DNA from: Myxococcales bacterium
GTDB taxonomy: Bacteria; Myxococcota; Myxococcia; Myxococcales; JAJYLH01
Direction of reading: 5' to 3'
Assembly: GCA_021787845.1 (NCBI GenBank)
Contig: JAJYLH010000006.1
Coordinates: 95,412 to 159,411 of the forward strand
Length of the DNA: 64,000 bases
Shown here: positions 40,953 through 49,685 of the stretch, piece after piece
Layout of the letters: each line of letters starts with the position of its first letter
How positions within the stretch are numbered: the first letter of the stretch is position 1
Notes under the pieces: model-generated
Databases searched by the model: none
Told to the model about the DNA's origin: nothing
Seen by the model: the letters and a program-made list of their open reading frames with translations, nothing else
Made by a program: the position numbers and the translations under genes

Positions 40953-41900
40953 ATGTCGTCTCTTCCGAGCCGCGCGACCGTCTACGAGGTGGGCCTGAGG
41001 GACGGGCTGCAGAACGAGGCGCGCCTCGTGCCCACTTCGGAGAAGCTCGCGCTCGTCCACGCGCTCCTCGGCACCGGACTCCGTCGGCTGGAGGCCACCA
41101 GCTTCGTTTCGCCGAAATGGATTCCGCAGCTCGGCGACGCCGACGAGCTCGCGCGAGAGCTGCCCCCGTCCTCCGGCGTCGACTTCGGCGCGCTCGTCCC
41201 CAACGTCCGCGGCCTCAAGCGCGCCCTGCGCTACCCGCAGATCACCACCGTCGCGGTCTTCCTCTCCGCCAGCGAGACCCACAACCGCCACAACGTGAAC
41301 CGGAGCATCGCCGAGAGCCTGAAGGGCTTCGCGGAGGTGATTCCGGCGGCGCGGGCGGCGGGACGCGACGTGCGCGCCTACGTCTCGACGGTGTGGGGCT
41401 GCCCTTTCGAGGGGCAGGTCGACCCGAAGAAGGCGCTCGACATCGCCGTCGAGCTCCACCGCCTCGGGGCGACGCAGATCTCCCTCGGCGACACCATCGG
41501 CATCGGGAACCCCGGGCAGATCGCGCGGCTGTGCGAGTTGTTCCTGGAGCGCCTGCCGGCGGGGGCGCTCGCGCTCCACCTGCACGACACCCGCGGCACC
41601 GCCCTCGCCAACGCGCTGATGGGCCTGATGGCCGGCATCACCACCTTCGACGCCTCGGTCGGCGGGATGGGCGGCTGCCCCTACGCGCCGGGCGCGAGCG
41701 GCAATCTCGCGACGGAGGATCTGGTGTACATGCTGCACGGGTTGGACATCGAGACCGGCATCGACCTGTCGAAGCTGGTCGACGCCGGCCTCGTCGCGCG
41801 CCGAGTGGCGGGCCGCGACCTGCCGGGCCGGTACCTGACCGCGGCCGTGGCCGAGCGGCGTGTCGCGCGCGCGAAGGCCGAAGCGAATCGAGGCGCATGA
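40953..41900 (+). CDS. Hydroxymethylglutaryl-CoA lyase
   Basis: 315 residues, normal length. It splits HMG-CoA to acetoacetate and acetyl-CoA, the last step of leucine breakdown. The TIM-barrel start VYEVGLRDGLQNEARLVPTS carries the metal-binding Asp (RDG). SFVSPKWIPQLGDADEL and ETHNRHNVNRS are family sequences. LHLHDTRGTALAN holds the His-x-His metal ligands, and the signature GGMGGCPYAPGASGNLATED contains the active-site Cys. ATG 40953 fixes the conserved N terminus. An enoyl-CoA hydratase-family gene follows after one base, so they are co-translated. In Myxococcus, isovaleryl-CoA metabolism also feeds iso-fatty acids, a plausible reason to keep this pathway. The carboxylase and dehydrogenase genes of the pathway are not in the window. 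Confidence 0.93.
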   Translation: MSSLPSRATVYEVGLRDGLQNEARLVPTSEKLALVHALLGTGLRRLEATSFVSPKWIPQLGDADELARELPPSSGVDFGALVPNVRGLKRALRYPQITTVAVFLSASETHNRHNVNRSIAESLKGFAEVIPAARAAGRDVRAYVSTVWGCPFEGQVDPKKALDIAVELHRLGATQISLGDTIGIGNPGQIARLCELFLERLPAGALALHLHDTRGTALANALMGLMAGITTFDASVGGMGGCPYAPGASGNLATEDLVYMLHGLDIETGIDLSKLVDAGLVARRVAGRDLPGRYLTAAVAERRVARAKAEANRGA

Positions 41901-41901
41901 G

Positions 41902-42678
41902 ATGAGCGACTGGAGAATCGACAGCCGAGGCGTGGTCGAGGTGTGGACGATCGATCGGGAGCCGCGCCGCAACGCCCTCACCCGCGCGCTCGTCGAGGAG
42001 CTGGAGCGTCACGTCGCGCGCGTCGACGCCGCCTGCAACGTGCGCGCCGTCGTCCTCACCGGCGCGGGCGAAAAGGCGTTCTGCGCCGGCGCCGACCTGA
42101 AGGAGCGCGAGGGGATGAGCCGCGACGACGTGCGCGCCTGGCTCGTTCTCCTCCACCGCGCCTTCCGGTCGCTCGAACGCGCGGCGCCGGTCTTCCTCGC
42201 GGCGCTGAACGGCGTCGCCTTCGGCGGCGGGCTGGAGCTCGCGCTCGCTTGCGACCTGCGCGTCGCCGACCCCGGCGCGGCGATGGCGCTGACCGAGGTC
42301 AAGCTCGGCATCATCCCCGGCGGCGGGGGGACCCAAAGGCTGCCGCGAACCATCGGCGCCGCCCGGGCGAAGGAGCTCATCCTCACCGGCCGCCGGGTGC
42401 TCGCCGCCGAGGCGCTGGCGACGGGCCTGTGCAACCGAATCTCGGCGCCAGGACACGTGGTCGCCGAAACGGTGGAGCTCGCCCAGGAAATCGCCCAGAA
42501 CGCTCCCCTCGCGGTGGCCCAGGCGAAAGCGGCCATCGTCGAGGGACAAGAGCTCTCCTGGGAAGCTGCAGCGGCGCTGGAGCGCGAAAAATACGACCCG
42601 CTCTTGGACACGCAGGACCGGCTGGAGGGCCTGCAGGCCTTTCGTGAGAAGAGGCCGCCGGTCTATCGAGGCGAGTAG
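41902..42678 (+). CDS. Enoyl-CoA hydratase family protein (possible methylglutaconyl-CoA hydratase)
   Basis: 258 residues of crotonase fold. The oxyanion-hole segments are AFCAGADLKEREGMS and LNGVAFGGGLELALACDLRV; the catalytic glutamate region is MALTEVKLGIIPGGGGTQRL. Because it directly follows HMG-CoA lyase, the best guess is hydration of 3-methylglutaconyl-CoA to HMG-CoA in leucine catabolism (LiuC-type); a general short-chain enoyl-CoA hydratase cannot be ruled out. ATG 41902 is just after the lyase stop with a GAGGCGCATGAG ribosome-binding-like stretch. A small membrane-protein gene begins at the next base after its stop. Confidence 0.88.
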   Translation: MSDWRIDSRGVVEVWTIDREPRRNALTRALVEELERHVARVDAACNVRAVVLTGAGEKAFCAGADLKEREGMSRDDVRAWLVLLHRAFRSLERAAPVFLAALNGVAFGGGLELALACDLRVADPGAAMALTEVKLGIIPGGGGTQRLPRTIGAARAKELILTGRRVLAAEALATGLCNRISAPGHVVAETVELAQEIAQNAPLAVAQAKAAIVEGQELSWEAAAALEREKYDPLLDTQDRLEGLQAFREKRPPVYRGE

Positions 42679-43107
42679 GTGGGAACGGTACGCCGGATCG
42701 TCTTCGCGCTGCTCGCGGCGGTGATCGTCGTGGGCCTCGCCTGGGCGCTCATCGCCGGCCTGGCGCTGGTCGCGGCGGTCCTCGGCCCGGTGCTGGGCAT
42801 CACCTATCTCGCCTGGCAGGTGCGCACCGCCTGGGCGCTGTGGACGAGCCGCGGGCGGGTCCCGATCGCCGACGGGGTGCGCGTCTATCCCGCCGCCCGG
42901 CTGCGCGCTCTCGCCGCGGCGCGGGCCCTCTCGGGCCTCGGCGGCCTCGGCCTGGGCCTCGTGCCGGCGCTCTTCGTCTTCGAGCACCCGCTCCTCGCCG
43001 TGGTGACGGGCGGGGCGGCTGTGCTCCTACTCACCGGCGCCGGCGTCGCCGGGCGGAAGGTCCTCGCCGGCGCGCAACCGGTCGACCTGTTGCCTCCCCA
43101 TCCCTGA
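42679..43107 (+). CDS. Small integral membrane protein, unknown
   Basis: 142 residues from a GTG directly after the hydratase stop. Four hydrophobic helices: FALLAAVIVVGLAWALIAGL, LALVAAVLGPVLGITYLA, a central LSGLGGLGLGLVPALFVF and LLAVVTGGAAVLLLTGAGVA. Between helices 2 and 3 a short cytoplasmic loop has TAWALWTSRGRVPIADGVRV. No cofactor or transport motif. It appears co-transcribed with the lyase/hydratase pair, but no functional link is known. An upstream start inside the hydratase gene is not plausible. Confidence 0.6.
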   Translation: MGTVRRIVFALLAAVIVVGLAWALIAGLALVAAVLGPVLGITYLAWQVRTAWALWTSRGRVPIADGVRVYPAARLRALAAARALSGLGGLGLGLVPALFVFEHPLLAVVTGGAAVLLLTGAGVAGRKVLAGAQPVDLLPPHP

Positions 43108-43149
43108 TTCTGCGATGCTTTCGGACGACCGGAAGGAGGCGCCCTCGAC

Positions 43150-43779
43150 ATGGCCGACGACGACCTGATGACCGCTACCCAGTCGCGGGTGCTTCCCGTG
43201 ACCTATGACGGCGACGAGGCGTTCAGCGAGGCCTGGAACGAGTCCACGGGAGCGCTGGTGCTCCCCTCGACGGTGCCGACGCTGGTCGAGGGCCAGCGGC
43301 TGGCGCTGTCGATTCAGGTCGGCGCGCGCCCCGGCCGGGTGGTGGTCCGCGCCACGGTCGGCCCTCTCCATTCGACGGGCGCCTGGACGGTGAAAGTGCG
43401 AGCGGACGATCTGCCGCGGCTCGAGAAGGCCCGGCGCCTGTTGACCGAGGGCACGAAGGCGCCGGTGCGGGTCGAGCGGCTGACGACCGACGACGTTCCG
43501 GTCGAAATCCTGTACGGCGGCGCCATGCATCCCGCGCGCGTGCGCGACGTGTCGCAGGGCGGTTGCTACGTGAGCTGCGCCGCGCCGCTGCCTCGCCAGC
43601 AGGAGGCGGTCGTGCTGTCGGTCAAGCCGCCGGGCGCGCTCTTCTTCAAGCTGAAGCTCAAGGGCCGCGTGACGTGGCTCGACACGGCCGAAGGAGCGCC
43701 CGGGTTCGGAATCGCCTTCGATGCGGGCCAGCACGACAAGGTGGAGAAGTTTCTCTTCACCATGCTGGTCGAGGACTAG
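43150..43779 (+). CDS. PilZ-domain protein (possible c-di-GMP receptor)
   Basis: 209 residues. The C-terminal half, about 110-205, has the PilZ layout. It shows VPVEILYGGAMHPARVRDVS, then QGGCYVSC where DVSQGG matches the D/NxSxxG motif, then LKLKGRVTWLDTAEGAPGFG and IAFDAGQHD. The Arg-rich RxxxR part of c-di-GMP binding is not obvious: APVRVERL has two Arg three apart, so binding needs testing. The N-terminal half (TGALVLPSTVPTLVEGQRLA) looks like a second, diverged domain of the same fold. ATG 43150 follows GGAAGGAGGC. The stop overlaps the end of a convergent gene by 4 bases. Confidence 0.75.
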   Translation: MADDDLMTATQSRVLPVTYDGDEAFSEAWNESTGALVLPSTVPTLVEGQRLALSIQVGARPGRVVVRATVGPLHSTGAWTVKVRADDLPRLEKARRLLTEGTKAPVRVERLTTDDVPVEILYGGAMHPARVRDVSQGGCYVSCAAPLPRQQEAVVLSVKPPGALFFKLKLKGRVTWLDTAEGAPGFGIAFDAGQHDKVEKFLFTMLVED

Positions 43780-44300
43780 CTGGCCCGGGTCCCACCTCGC
43801 ACGCCACCTTCGGCGGGCGCCGAGGAACGCAGGCGCTCGAGCGCCCGCGCCAAGAGCTCGCGGGTGGCGGGAAACCGCACCGCGCGGCCGCCCGCGCGCT
43901 CGACCGGCAGGTCGACCGCCTCGAGCTGGTCGAACGACTCGAGCTCGAAGCGCTCCAGGAGCCCAAGCCCCAGCCGGCAGCGCTCCAGCCCATAGACACC
44001 GGCCAAGAGCCTCGTCGTCGCTCTCGCCAGGCGCATGCGCTCCCGGGCGGCATCGGCGCCGTCGACGAAGCGCGCCGCCGCCGACTCCTCGTCCAGCGTC
44101 AGCAGCGCGATCTCGTTCAGGAGCGCGCCCTGGTCGAAGAAATCCTCCGCCGCCCGGCGGTCCTGCCGCTCCGCCTCCTCGTTGACCCGCCGGACCAGCG
44201 CCTCGACGAGCGCGTCGCTCAGGTCGAGCTGGTCGACCGGCGATAGCCGGGCCTCGCGGGAGAGCGCGGAGGAACGCAGGCGGCGGGAGCGGCTGGGCAT
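43776..44300 (-). CDS. Hypothetical helical protein in a kinase operon
   Basis: 174 residues, almost wholly alpha-helical and charged: DQLDLSDALVEALVRRVNEE, AEDFFDQGALLNEIALLTL, DAARERMRLARATTRLLAGV. There is no signal peptide and no known domain. It is last in a minus-strand run of two sensor kinases (46334-48397 and 44337-46301), starting 36 bases after the hybrid kinase stop, so it may serve in the same signalling path. Its 3' end overlaps the end of the convergent PilZ gene by 4 bases. Confidence 0.55.
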   Translation of the reverse strand: MPSRSRRLRSSALSREARLSPVDQLDLSDALVEALVRRVNEEAERQDRRAAEDFFDQGALLNEIALLTLDEESAAARFVDGADAARERMRLARATTRLLAGVYGLERCRLGLGLLERFELESFDQLEAVDLPVERAGGRAVRFPATRELLARALERLRSSAPAEGGVRGGTRAS

Positions 44301-44336
44301 GGTGCGAAAAAAAGTACGCCGCGCGCCCGGACGAAG

Positions 44337-46301
44337 TCACGTTTTCGGCCGCGCCCTCCCGCCTCGGCCGCCGCTCGCCGCCAGCCGGCGCGCCACGTGC
44401 TCGCGCGCCAGCCGCTCGAGCTCGAGCCGGTCGAACGGCTTGAACAACATCCGGTCCGCGTGGTCCCGGACGAACCGCTGGGCGCGGGGGGTGAACGCAC
44501 CCCCGGTGACGAACAGCATCCGCTCTTTCAGGTCGGGCCGCCTCTCCTCCAGCCGTTCGCACAGCTCCTCGCCCGCCAGGGTGTCCAGCATCAGATCGCA
44601 CAGCACGAGGTCGTAGTCGTCGCGCTCCTTCAGGCGATTGAGCGCGTCCAGCGGGTCGGTCAGCACGTCCACGTCGTGCTCGCGCCCGAGGATGCGCCGA
44701 ACGGCAGCGCCGACGAGGGGCTCGTCGTCGACCACCAGGACCCGCCCCCGCTCGACGCCGGCCGGCGCCGGCTCCCGCGCCTCGCGCAGCACCGGCAGCC
44801 GGACGCGAAAGATGCTCCCCTTTCCCGGCCCGCTTCGCACCTCGAGGTCGCCTTCGTGCGCGTGCACGATGCCGTGGACGATGGACAGCCCGAGACCGGT
44901 GCCGGTCCCCACCGGCCGCGTCGTGAAGAACGGGTCGAAGATGTGCTCGAGCGTCGCTGGCGCGATGCCCTGGCCGGTGTCTTGGACCTCGATGAGGGCG
45001 TCGCCGCGCTCGTCCGTCGCCGCCCTCAGGCGCACCTCGTGCCGGTCCTGCCGGCCTTCGGTGAGCGCCTGGGCGGCGTTGACCAGGAGGTTCGTCACCA
45101 CCCGGACGAGCTGCCGCTCGTCGCCGTACACCTTGGGCGCCGCAGTCGCATCCACCTCGAGCCACGCCCGCGCCCGGACGTACTCGCCCGCGTGCTTGAC
45201 CGCCTCGCCGACCACCTTCGCCAGGTCGACCTCGGCCCGGTGGTGGGAACGACTCTTCGAGAAGGCGCGGAGGTCGCGGACGATGCGCCGCACCCGGTCG
45301 GCGCCGTCGTGGGCCTCGGCGAGCGCGACCTCCACCGCCTCGAGCCGCTTGCCGAGGGCGGCGGCCGTTTCGCCCGCGTTCTCGGCCGTGAGGTCCGCGC
45401 GCACGCTCGCGAGCTCCTCGAGCGCGAAGTCCTGGTTCGCCAGAATGAACGCGAGCGGATTGTTCACCTCGTGCGAAAGCCCGGCGGTCAAGGTGCCCAG
45501 GGCCGCCAGCTTCTCACTGACGGCGAGACGGCTCTGGGCCTCGTGCGCCTCGGTCACGTCCTGGAACAGGTGGACGGTACCCGGGAGCGCTTCCCCCTCT
45601 CGATGCACCGGCGCCACCGACACCTCCACCAGCCGCTGGATGTGGTCCCGGCGCTCGAGCAGGACGCGGCTGCCCGGCAACTCGCGCGCGCAGATCGCGT
45701 CGCACCGGCCCGCGGTCTGGCAGGGCTTCCGCGCGCGGGTGAGCGGGTCGAGCAGCTCGACCACCTCCCACAGGGGCTTGCCGTGGGCTTCGGCCGCGGC
45801 GATACCCAGGAGCGCTTCCGCTGCCCGATTGAGGAACGAGATTTTCCCGGACGCCTCGCAGACCACCACCGCGGCGCGCACGCTCATCAGCGCCGGGAGG
45901 AACCACCCTTCCCGTTGCTCGCGCGCCTTCTCCTCCCGGTGCTTCGTGAGCGCCACCTCGATGGCGCCGTGCAGCTCCTGGTCGCTGTAGGGCTTGACGA
46001 GGTAGCCGTCGGCCTCGGCGGCGCACGCTTCGGCGATGGTCGCGCGGTCGCCGAAGGCGGTGAGGAACACCACCGGCACGTCCCGGTCCCGGCGAATGCG
46101 CCGCGCGGCCTCGATGCCGTCGATTCCGTCTCCGAGGCGGACGTCCATCAGCATCAGCTCGGGCGAGGTGGCTGCCGCCTGTTGCAGCGCGTCCTCCCCG
46201 GTCGACGCGATGGCGCTGATCTCGTGGCCGAGCGACGCCACCATCGACGCCAGCGCGGCCGCCACGATCCGCTCGTCTTCCACCACCAGAATGCGAGCCA
46301 T
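44337..46301 (-). CDS. Hybrid histidine kinase: REC-PAS-HisKA-HATPase-REC
   Basis: 654 residues, soluble. REC domain 1 (1-120) has acidic ED at 8-9, phospho-acceptor Asp53 in LMLMDVRLG and Lys103 in LVKPYS. A PAS domain spans about 140-250 with a Cys-containing insert (KPCQTAGRCDAICAR) that could bind metal or sense redox. HisKA with His277 in LTAGLSHEVNNPLAFI, then HATPase_c (VTNLLVNAAQAL; VQDTGQGIAP; GTGTGLGLSIVHGIV) follow. REC domain 2 has Asp569 in LVLCDLMLD. It can be phosphorylated at the first REC by another kinase and pass phosphate to its own second REC. The gene upstream, 32 bases away, is a membrane kinase and the obvious partner. ATG 46301. Confidence 0.9.
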   Translation of the reverse strand: MARILVVEDERIVAAALASMVASLGHEISAIASTGEDALQQAAATSPELMLMDVRLGDGIDGIEAARRIRRDRDVPVVFLTAFGDRATIAEACAAEADGYLVKPYSDQELHGAIEVALTKHREEKAREQREGWFLPALMSVRAAVVVCEASGKISFLNRAAEALLGIAAAEAHGKPLWEVVELLDPLTRARKPCQTAGRCDAICARELPGSRVLLERRDHIQRLVEVSVAPVHREGEALPGTVHLFQDVTEAHEAQSRLAVSEKLAALGTLTAGLSHEVNNPLAFILANQDFALEELASVRADLTAENAGETAAALGKRLEAVEVALAEAHDGADRVRRIVRDLRAFSKSRSHHRAEVDLAKVVGEAVKHAGEYVRARAWLEVDATAAPKVYGDERQLVRVVTNLLVNAAQALTEGRQDRHEVRLRAATDERGDALIEVQDTGQGIAPATLEHIFDPFFTTRPVGTGTGLGLSIVHGIVHAHEGDLEVRSGPGKGSIFRVRLPVLREAREPAPAGVERGRVLVVDDEPLVGAAVRRILGREHDVDVLTDPLDALNRLKERDDYDLVLCDLMLDTLAGEELCERLEERRPDLKERMLFVTGGAFTPRAQRFVRDHADRMLFKPFDRLELERLAREHVARRLAASGGRGGRARPKT

Positions 46302-46333
46302 CGGACGATTGATCCCGTTTCGAACGCGGGCCG

Positions 46334-48397
46334 TCAAGCGGCCGGGAAGACCACCTCGAATCGCGCCGGCGGCGACATCGTCACCCTGCCGCCGAGCTGC
46401 CCCGCGAGCGTCTCCACCAGCTCCAGCCCCAGCGTCTGTCGCGTCGGCCCCTGCTGGAACCCCACTCCGTCGTCTTCCACCACCAGCCGCCAGACCCCGG
46501 CCTCGACGGTCAGCGAGACCGAAACCGTGCCTCGGCGGCCCTCCGGGAAAGCATGCTTCAAGGCGTTGGTCACCAGCTCGTTCGCGATCAGCCCGCAGGG
46601 GATCGCCGAGTCGATCGACAGCGGCTTTTCGGTGCCGGTCACCCGACAGCCGACGTCGCCGCGCCCCATCGTGCGGACCAGGGAGGCGACGAGCGCCTCC
46701 AGATATTCGCGCGCTCCGACGTGCGCCAAGTCGTCGGCCCGGTAGATCTTCTCGTGGAACAGGGCGATCGACCGGACACGCGCCTGGCTGTCCTTGAGCG
46801 CCGCCTTCGTCTCGGGGTCCTTCGTGCGCCCTGCTTGCAGGCTCAAGAGCGACGCGATGACCTGCAGGTTGTTCTTCACCCGGTGGTGAATCTCCTTGAG
46901 CAAGAGCTCCTTTTCGTGGAGCGACTCCAGGGTGCGCCGCTCGGCCCGGCGGCGCTCGGTCACGTCCCGCGCGACCACCGCCACGCTCTTGAGGCCGTCC
47001 CGCGAGGAGCCCACCGGCGATAGCGACAGCGACACCTCGACGTCCGTCCCGTCCTTGCGCCGCCGGACCAGCTCGCACGAAAGCGACTCCCCCGCCGAGA
47101 CCCGCTGGAGCAGCTTCAGATACTCCGCCTGGCCGCCGGGAAGGACGACCTGGAAGATGCCGCCCGCGGCCATCTCGTCCAGGGTGTAGCCATAGAGCCG
47201 CTCTGCTCCCGGGTTCCACGAGAGGACCGCTCCGTCCACGGTCTCCTCGCTGACCGCGTCGCTCGAGGCGTCGACGATGGCCGCGAGCCTCTCGTCGGCA
47301 GCGGCCGCGACCCGCTGCGCCTCGGCGGTCGCCGCCCGTTCCAGCACCAGCGCCAGCGCCCCCGCGACCATGGCCAGCGCGTGCCGGTCGCTCGCGTCGA
47401 ACGCGCCCTCCTCCGGCGCGAACACCTGGAGGACGCCGAGCGGCTTTCCCTCGAAGACGAGAGGCGCCACCGCGGTCGACCGGGCGCCGATCCGCTCGCA
47501 CGAGGCGCGGTCGACCCGCGGATCGCCCAGCGCCCGGTCCGCGGCGAGGAGCTGCCCCTCGGCGAGAGCGGTGCCGGCGAGGCTCAGCGCCCGTGCCACC
47601 CGGTGGCCGAGCTGCACGGCAGCGCTCCCGCGGGCATGCCGATAGACCAGCTCGTCGCCGACCACCGCCAGAAAGGCAGCCCCGGTGGCGCCGGTCGCCT
47701 TCAAGCACCGGTCGAGGACGAAGTCGACGAGGGCATGCGGCGGCTTCTCGGTGGCGGCGATCTCCTGCTGCACGGCGATCACCTGGGCCTGCCGTTCGAC
47801 CGTCTTCTCCAGGGCCCGGGCGACTTCCCGCTCGGCGCCGACGTCGCGGACCGCGACCACCAGCTCCTCGCCACAAGGCACGAGCCGCCGCCGCAAGAGC
47901 CTCGGCGGCCCTTCTGCCGAGCGCACGCCCACCTCGGCCTCGCGCTCGTGCCCGGTCGCCATCGCTTCCCGCGCCTCGGCCCGCCACTCGTCCTCGCCGA
48001 AAGCGTGGCAGGTCGCCGGGACCGGACGGTGCAGGAGCTCACCGAGAGCGCTGCCGATAACCTCACGGGCGCGGGCGTTCGCCTCCTCCAGCGTGAAGTC
48101 GACGATGAGCCTCTCGCGCACGATCGGCGCGAGCACGTAGACCGCGTCGGGGGTGTCGGCGTGGAGGAGCGACCGGCGCCGGTCGGCGGCGAGCGACGCC
48201 TCGTGCGCGCGGGCACTGCCTCGCCGGGACCACGCCACCGCGGCGACCGGCACGAGGCCAGCGAGCGAAATCGCCAGCGGGGGATTGCCCACCACGCGCC
48301 AGAGCGCGATCGCCGCGACGAGCCCGGCGAGCGTACAGATGCCTACAAAAGCCCAGCCGGCAACCGCCGTCACCGCCAATGGGTCGCGCCGAGACAT
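46334..48397 (-). CDS. Membrane sensor kinase: 2 TM-GAF-PAS-HisKA_2-HATPase
   Basis: 687 residues. Two N-terminal membrane helices (AVAGWAFVGICTLAGLVAAI and NPPLAISLAGLVPVAAVAW) have almost no periplasmic loop. A PAS-like region lies at about 90-210. A GAF domain at about 225-365 has VAPLVFEGKPLGVLQVF. A PAS domain at about 370-490 (AVLSWNPGAERLYGYTLDEM ... VVARDVTERRRAER) is followed by a HisKA_2-type transmitter with EIHHRVKNNLQVIASLL (His504/505) and an HATPase with ANELVTNALKHAFPEG and VVEDDGVGF. This transmitter type often signals to stand-alone or hybrid receivers, and the next gene in the operon begins with a REC domain. ATG 48397. First gene of a three-gene operon. Confidence 0.88.
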   Translation of the reverse strand: MSRRDPLAVTAVAGWAFVGICTLAGLVAAIALWRVVGNPPLAISLAGLVPVAAVAWSRRGSARAHEASLAADRRRSLLHADTPDAVYVLAPIVRERLIVDFTLEEANARAREVIGSALGELLHRPVPATCHAFGEDEWRAEAREAMATGHEREAEVGVRSAEGPPRLLRRRLVPCGEELVVAVRDVGAEREVARALEKTVERQAQVIAVQQEIAATEKPPHALVDFVLDRCLKATGATGAAFLAVVGDELVYRHARGSAAVQLGHRVARALSLAGTALAEGQLLAADRALGDPRVDRASCERIGARSTAVAPLVFEGKPLGVLQVFAPEEGAFDASDRHALAMVAGALALVLERAATAEAQRVAAAADERLAAIVDASSDAVSEETVDGAVLSWNPGAERLYGYTLDEMAAGGIFQVVLPGGQAEYLKLLQRVSAGESLSCELVRRRKDGTDVEVSLSLSPVGSSRDGLKSVAVVARDVTERRRAERRTLESLHEKELLLKEIHHRVKNNLQVIASLLSLQAGRTKDPETKAALKDSQARVRSIALFHEKIYRADDLAHVGAREYLEALVASLVRTMGRGDVGCRVTGTEKPLSIDSAIPCGLIANELVTNALKHAFPEGRRGTVSVSLTVEAGVWRLVVEDDGVGFQQGPTRQTLGLELVETLAGQLGGRVTMSPPARFEVVFPAA

Positions 48398-48731
48398 CGG
48401 CCCCTATCATCGGCCGTCCGGAGCCGGACTTGAAGCGGAACCTCGCCTCGTGCCGCGCTGCGTCAGACATACGCGACGGCGACACCCGTGAAGACCGGGG
48501 CCGACTCGCGTGTCCGATGCCGGTCGGAGCGCGAACGTCGAGCCGGAGGCGTATTGCGAGCCGGGCGTTCGAAAAATCCGAGCCCCTCGAACGACCGTCG
48601 CCGATCGGACGCCGTGAGCGCAGCCGCCGACCGGCAGCGCTGCCGGCGCCGGCGCGCGCTTCCCGCCGGGGCTTGGGAGCGGAGCCTCGCCCGCTTTCGC
48701 GGCCCGAGCGGCCGCCTCCACCCGCCCGGCC

Positions 48732-48857
48732 TAGACTGTCCAGTCTACTCTGCCCGCCGCGGCTCCCCGCCCCGGATGCGCGCGGAAGCGCTGGAAGAAT
48801 AGAGCAGTGCGAAGCCGATTACGCACTGGCGAGCGCGATTCCAGACTTGACAGTCTA
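48732..48857 (+). promoter_or_regulatory. Promoter with two matching operator palindromes before the elb-type cluster
   Basis: Site 1, TAGACTGTCCAGTCTA (48732-48747), and site 2, CAGACTTGACAGTCTA (48842-48857), share 12 of 16 bases. Both have the plan AGACT-N4-AGTCT; their starts are 110 bp apart. Site 2 contains a perfect -35 TTGACA (48847-48852), and 17 bases on is TAACAA (48870-48875) as -10, giving a start near 48882, about 34 bases before the HAD gene. A dimeric repressor binding both sites, perhaps by looping, is suggested. The rest of the 518-bp gap 48398-48915 holds no gene. Confidence 0.65.
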
Positions 48858-48915
48858 CCCGGTCGCCGATAACAAGCGCGGCCTCTGAGGCACGGGAGCG
48901 TCGAGGCTTCGAGCG

Positions 48916-49590
48916 ATGGCGGCGTGTTACTTCGATGTGGACGGGACGTTGGTGCGGACGAACCTGGTCCACCCGACGGCCTACTACATGCTGAACCAGC
49001 CGAGCCCGCTCCAGGCGGCGCGCAAGTGGGCGAGAGCGCTCCTGGGGAGCCCGCGGATGGCGCTGGCCGAGCTCCAGGACCGCCGGCTCTTCAACGAGCT
49101 GCTCTTTTCGGTCTACCAGGGGATGAGCGAGGACCGGCTCGTCACCCTGGCGCCGGAGGTGGTGGACGAGGTCTTGAAGCCGGCGCTGTACGACGGAGCG
49201 AAGGAGCTCGTCGGGAAGTGTCGCGACGCCGGGCACGACGTGGTGCTGGTGTCGGGAGCGCTCGACCTGCACATGCGGCCGTTCGCCGAGTGGCTGGGGG
49301 CGACCGACGTCATCGCGAACAAGCTGGAGCTGAAAGATCGCTACGCGACGGGCAAGCTGGTGCGGCCGGTGGTGGCGGGGCCGGAGAAGGCGGTGCTCCT
49401 GCGCGAGCACGCGCGAGCGCGCGGGTACGACTTGAACGAGTGCTTCGCCTACTCCGACAGCTACTCCGACGTGCCGATGCTCTCGGTCGTCGGGCACCCG
49501 GCGGCGGTCAATCCGGACCCGAAGCTCGACCGGCTGGCGCGGGTCTACAGTTGGCCGATTCTCCGGCTCGACGGGAAGTCGCGCTCGTGA
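48916..49590 (+). CDS. HAD-superfamily phosphatase (subfamily IB type)
   Basis: 224 residues. The catalytic motif YFDVDGTLVRTN has nucleophile Asp7 and acid/base Asp9. Motif II is the Ser in VVLVSGALDLHM. The Lys of motif III lies in PEKAVLL, and motif IV is CFAYSDSYSDVPML. The cap region is helical (LQAARKWARALLGSPRMALA) as in HAD-IB enzymes such as SerB and lysophosphatidic-acid/phosphoglycolipid phosphatases. As first gene of an apparent ether-lipid operon it may remove phosphate from a lipid intermediate; this is inference. It lies just downstream of the double-palindrome promoter, followed by the LarA-like gene after 95 bases. Confidence 0.85.
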   Translation: MAACYFDVDGTLVRTNLVHPTAYYMLNQPSPLQAARKWARALLGSPRMALAELQDRRLFNELLFSVYQGMSEDRLVTLAPEVVDEVLKPALYDGAKELVGKCRDAGHDVVLVSGALDLHMRPFAEWLGATDVIANKLELKDRYATGKLVRPVVAGPEKAVLLREHARARGYDLNECFAYSDSYSDVPMLSVVGHPAAVNPDPKLDRLARVYSWPILRLDGKSRS

Positions 49591-49685
49591 CCGACGGCGC
49601 TCGCCAACGCGAAGGCGGACCCGTCCGTGTCCCGAGGAGACGGTGCCCGCGTCCCGGGCCGGCACGCCATGAAAAGGAATAGTCG

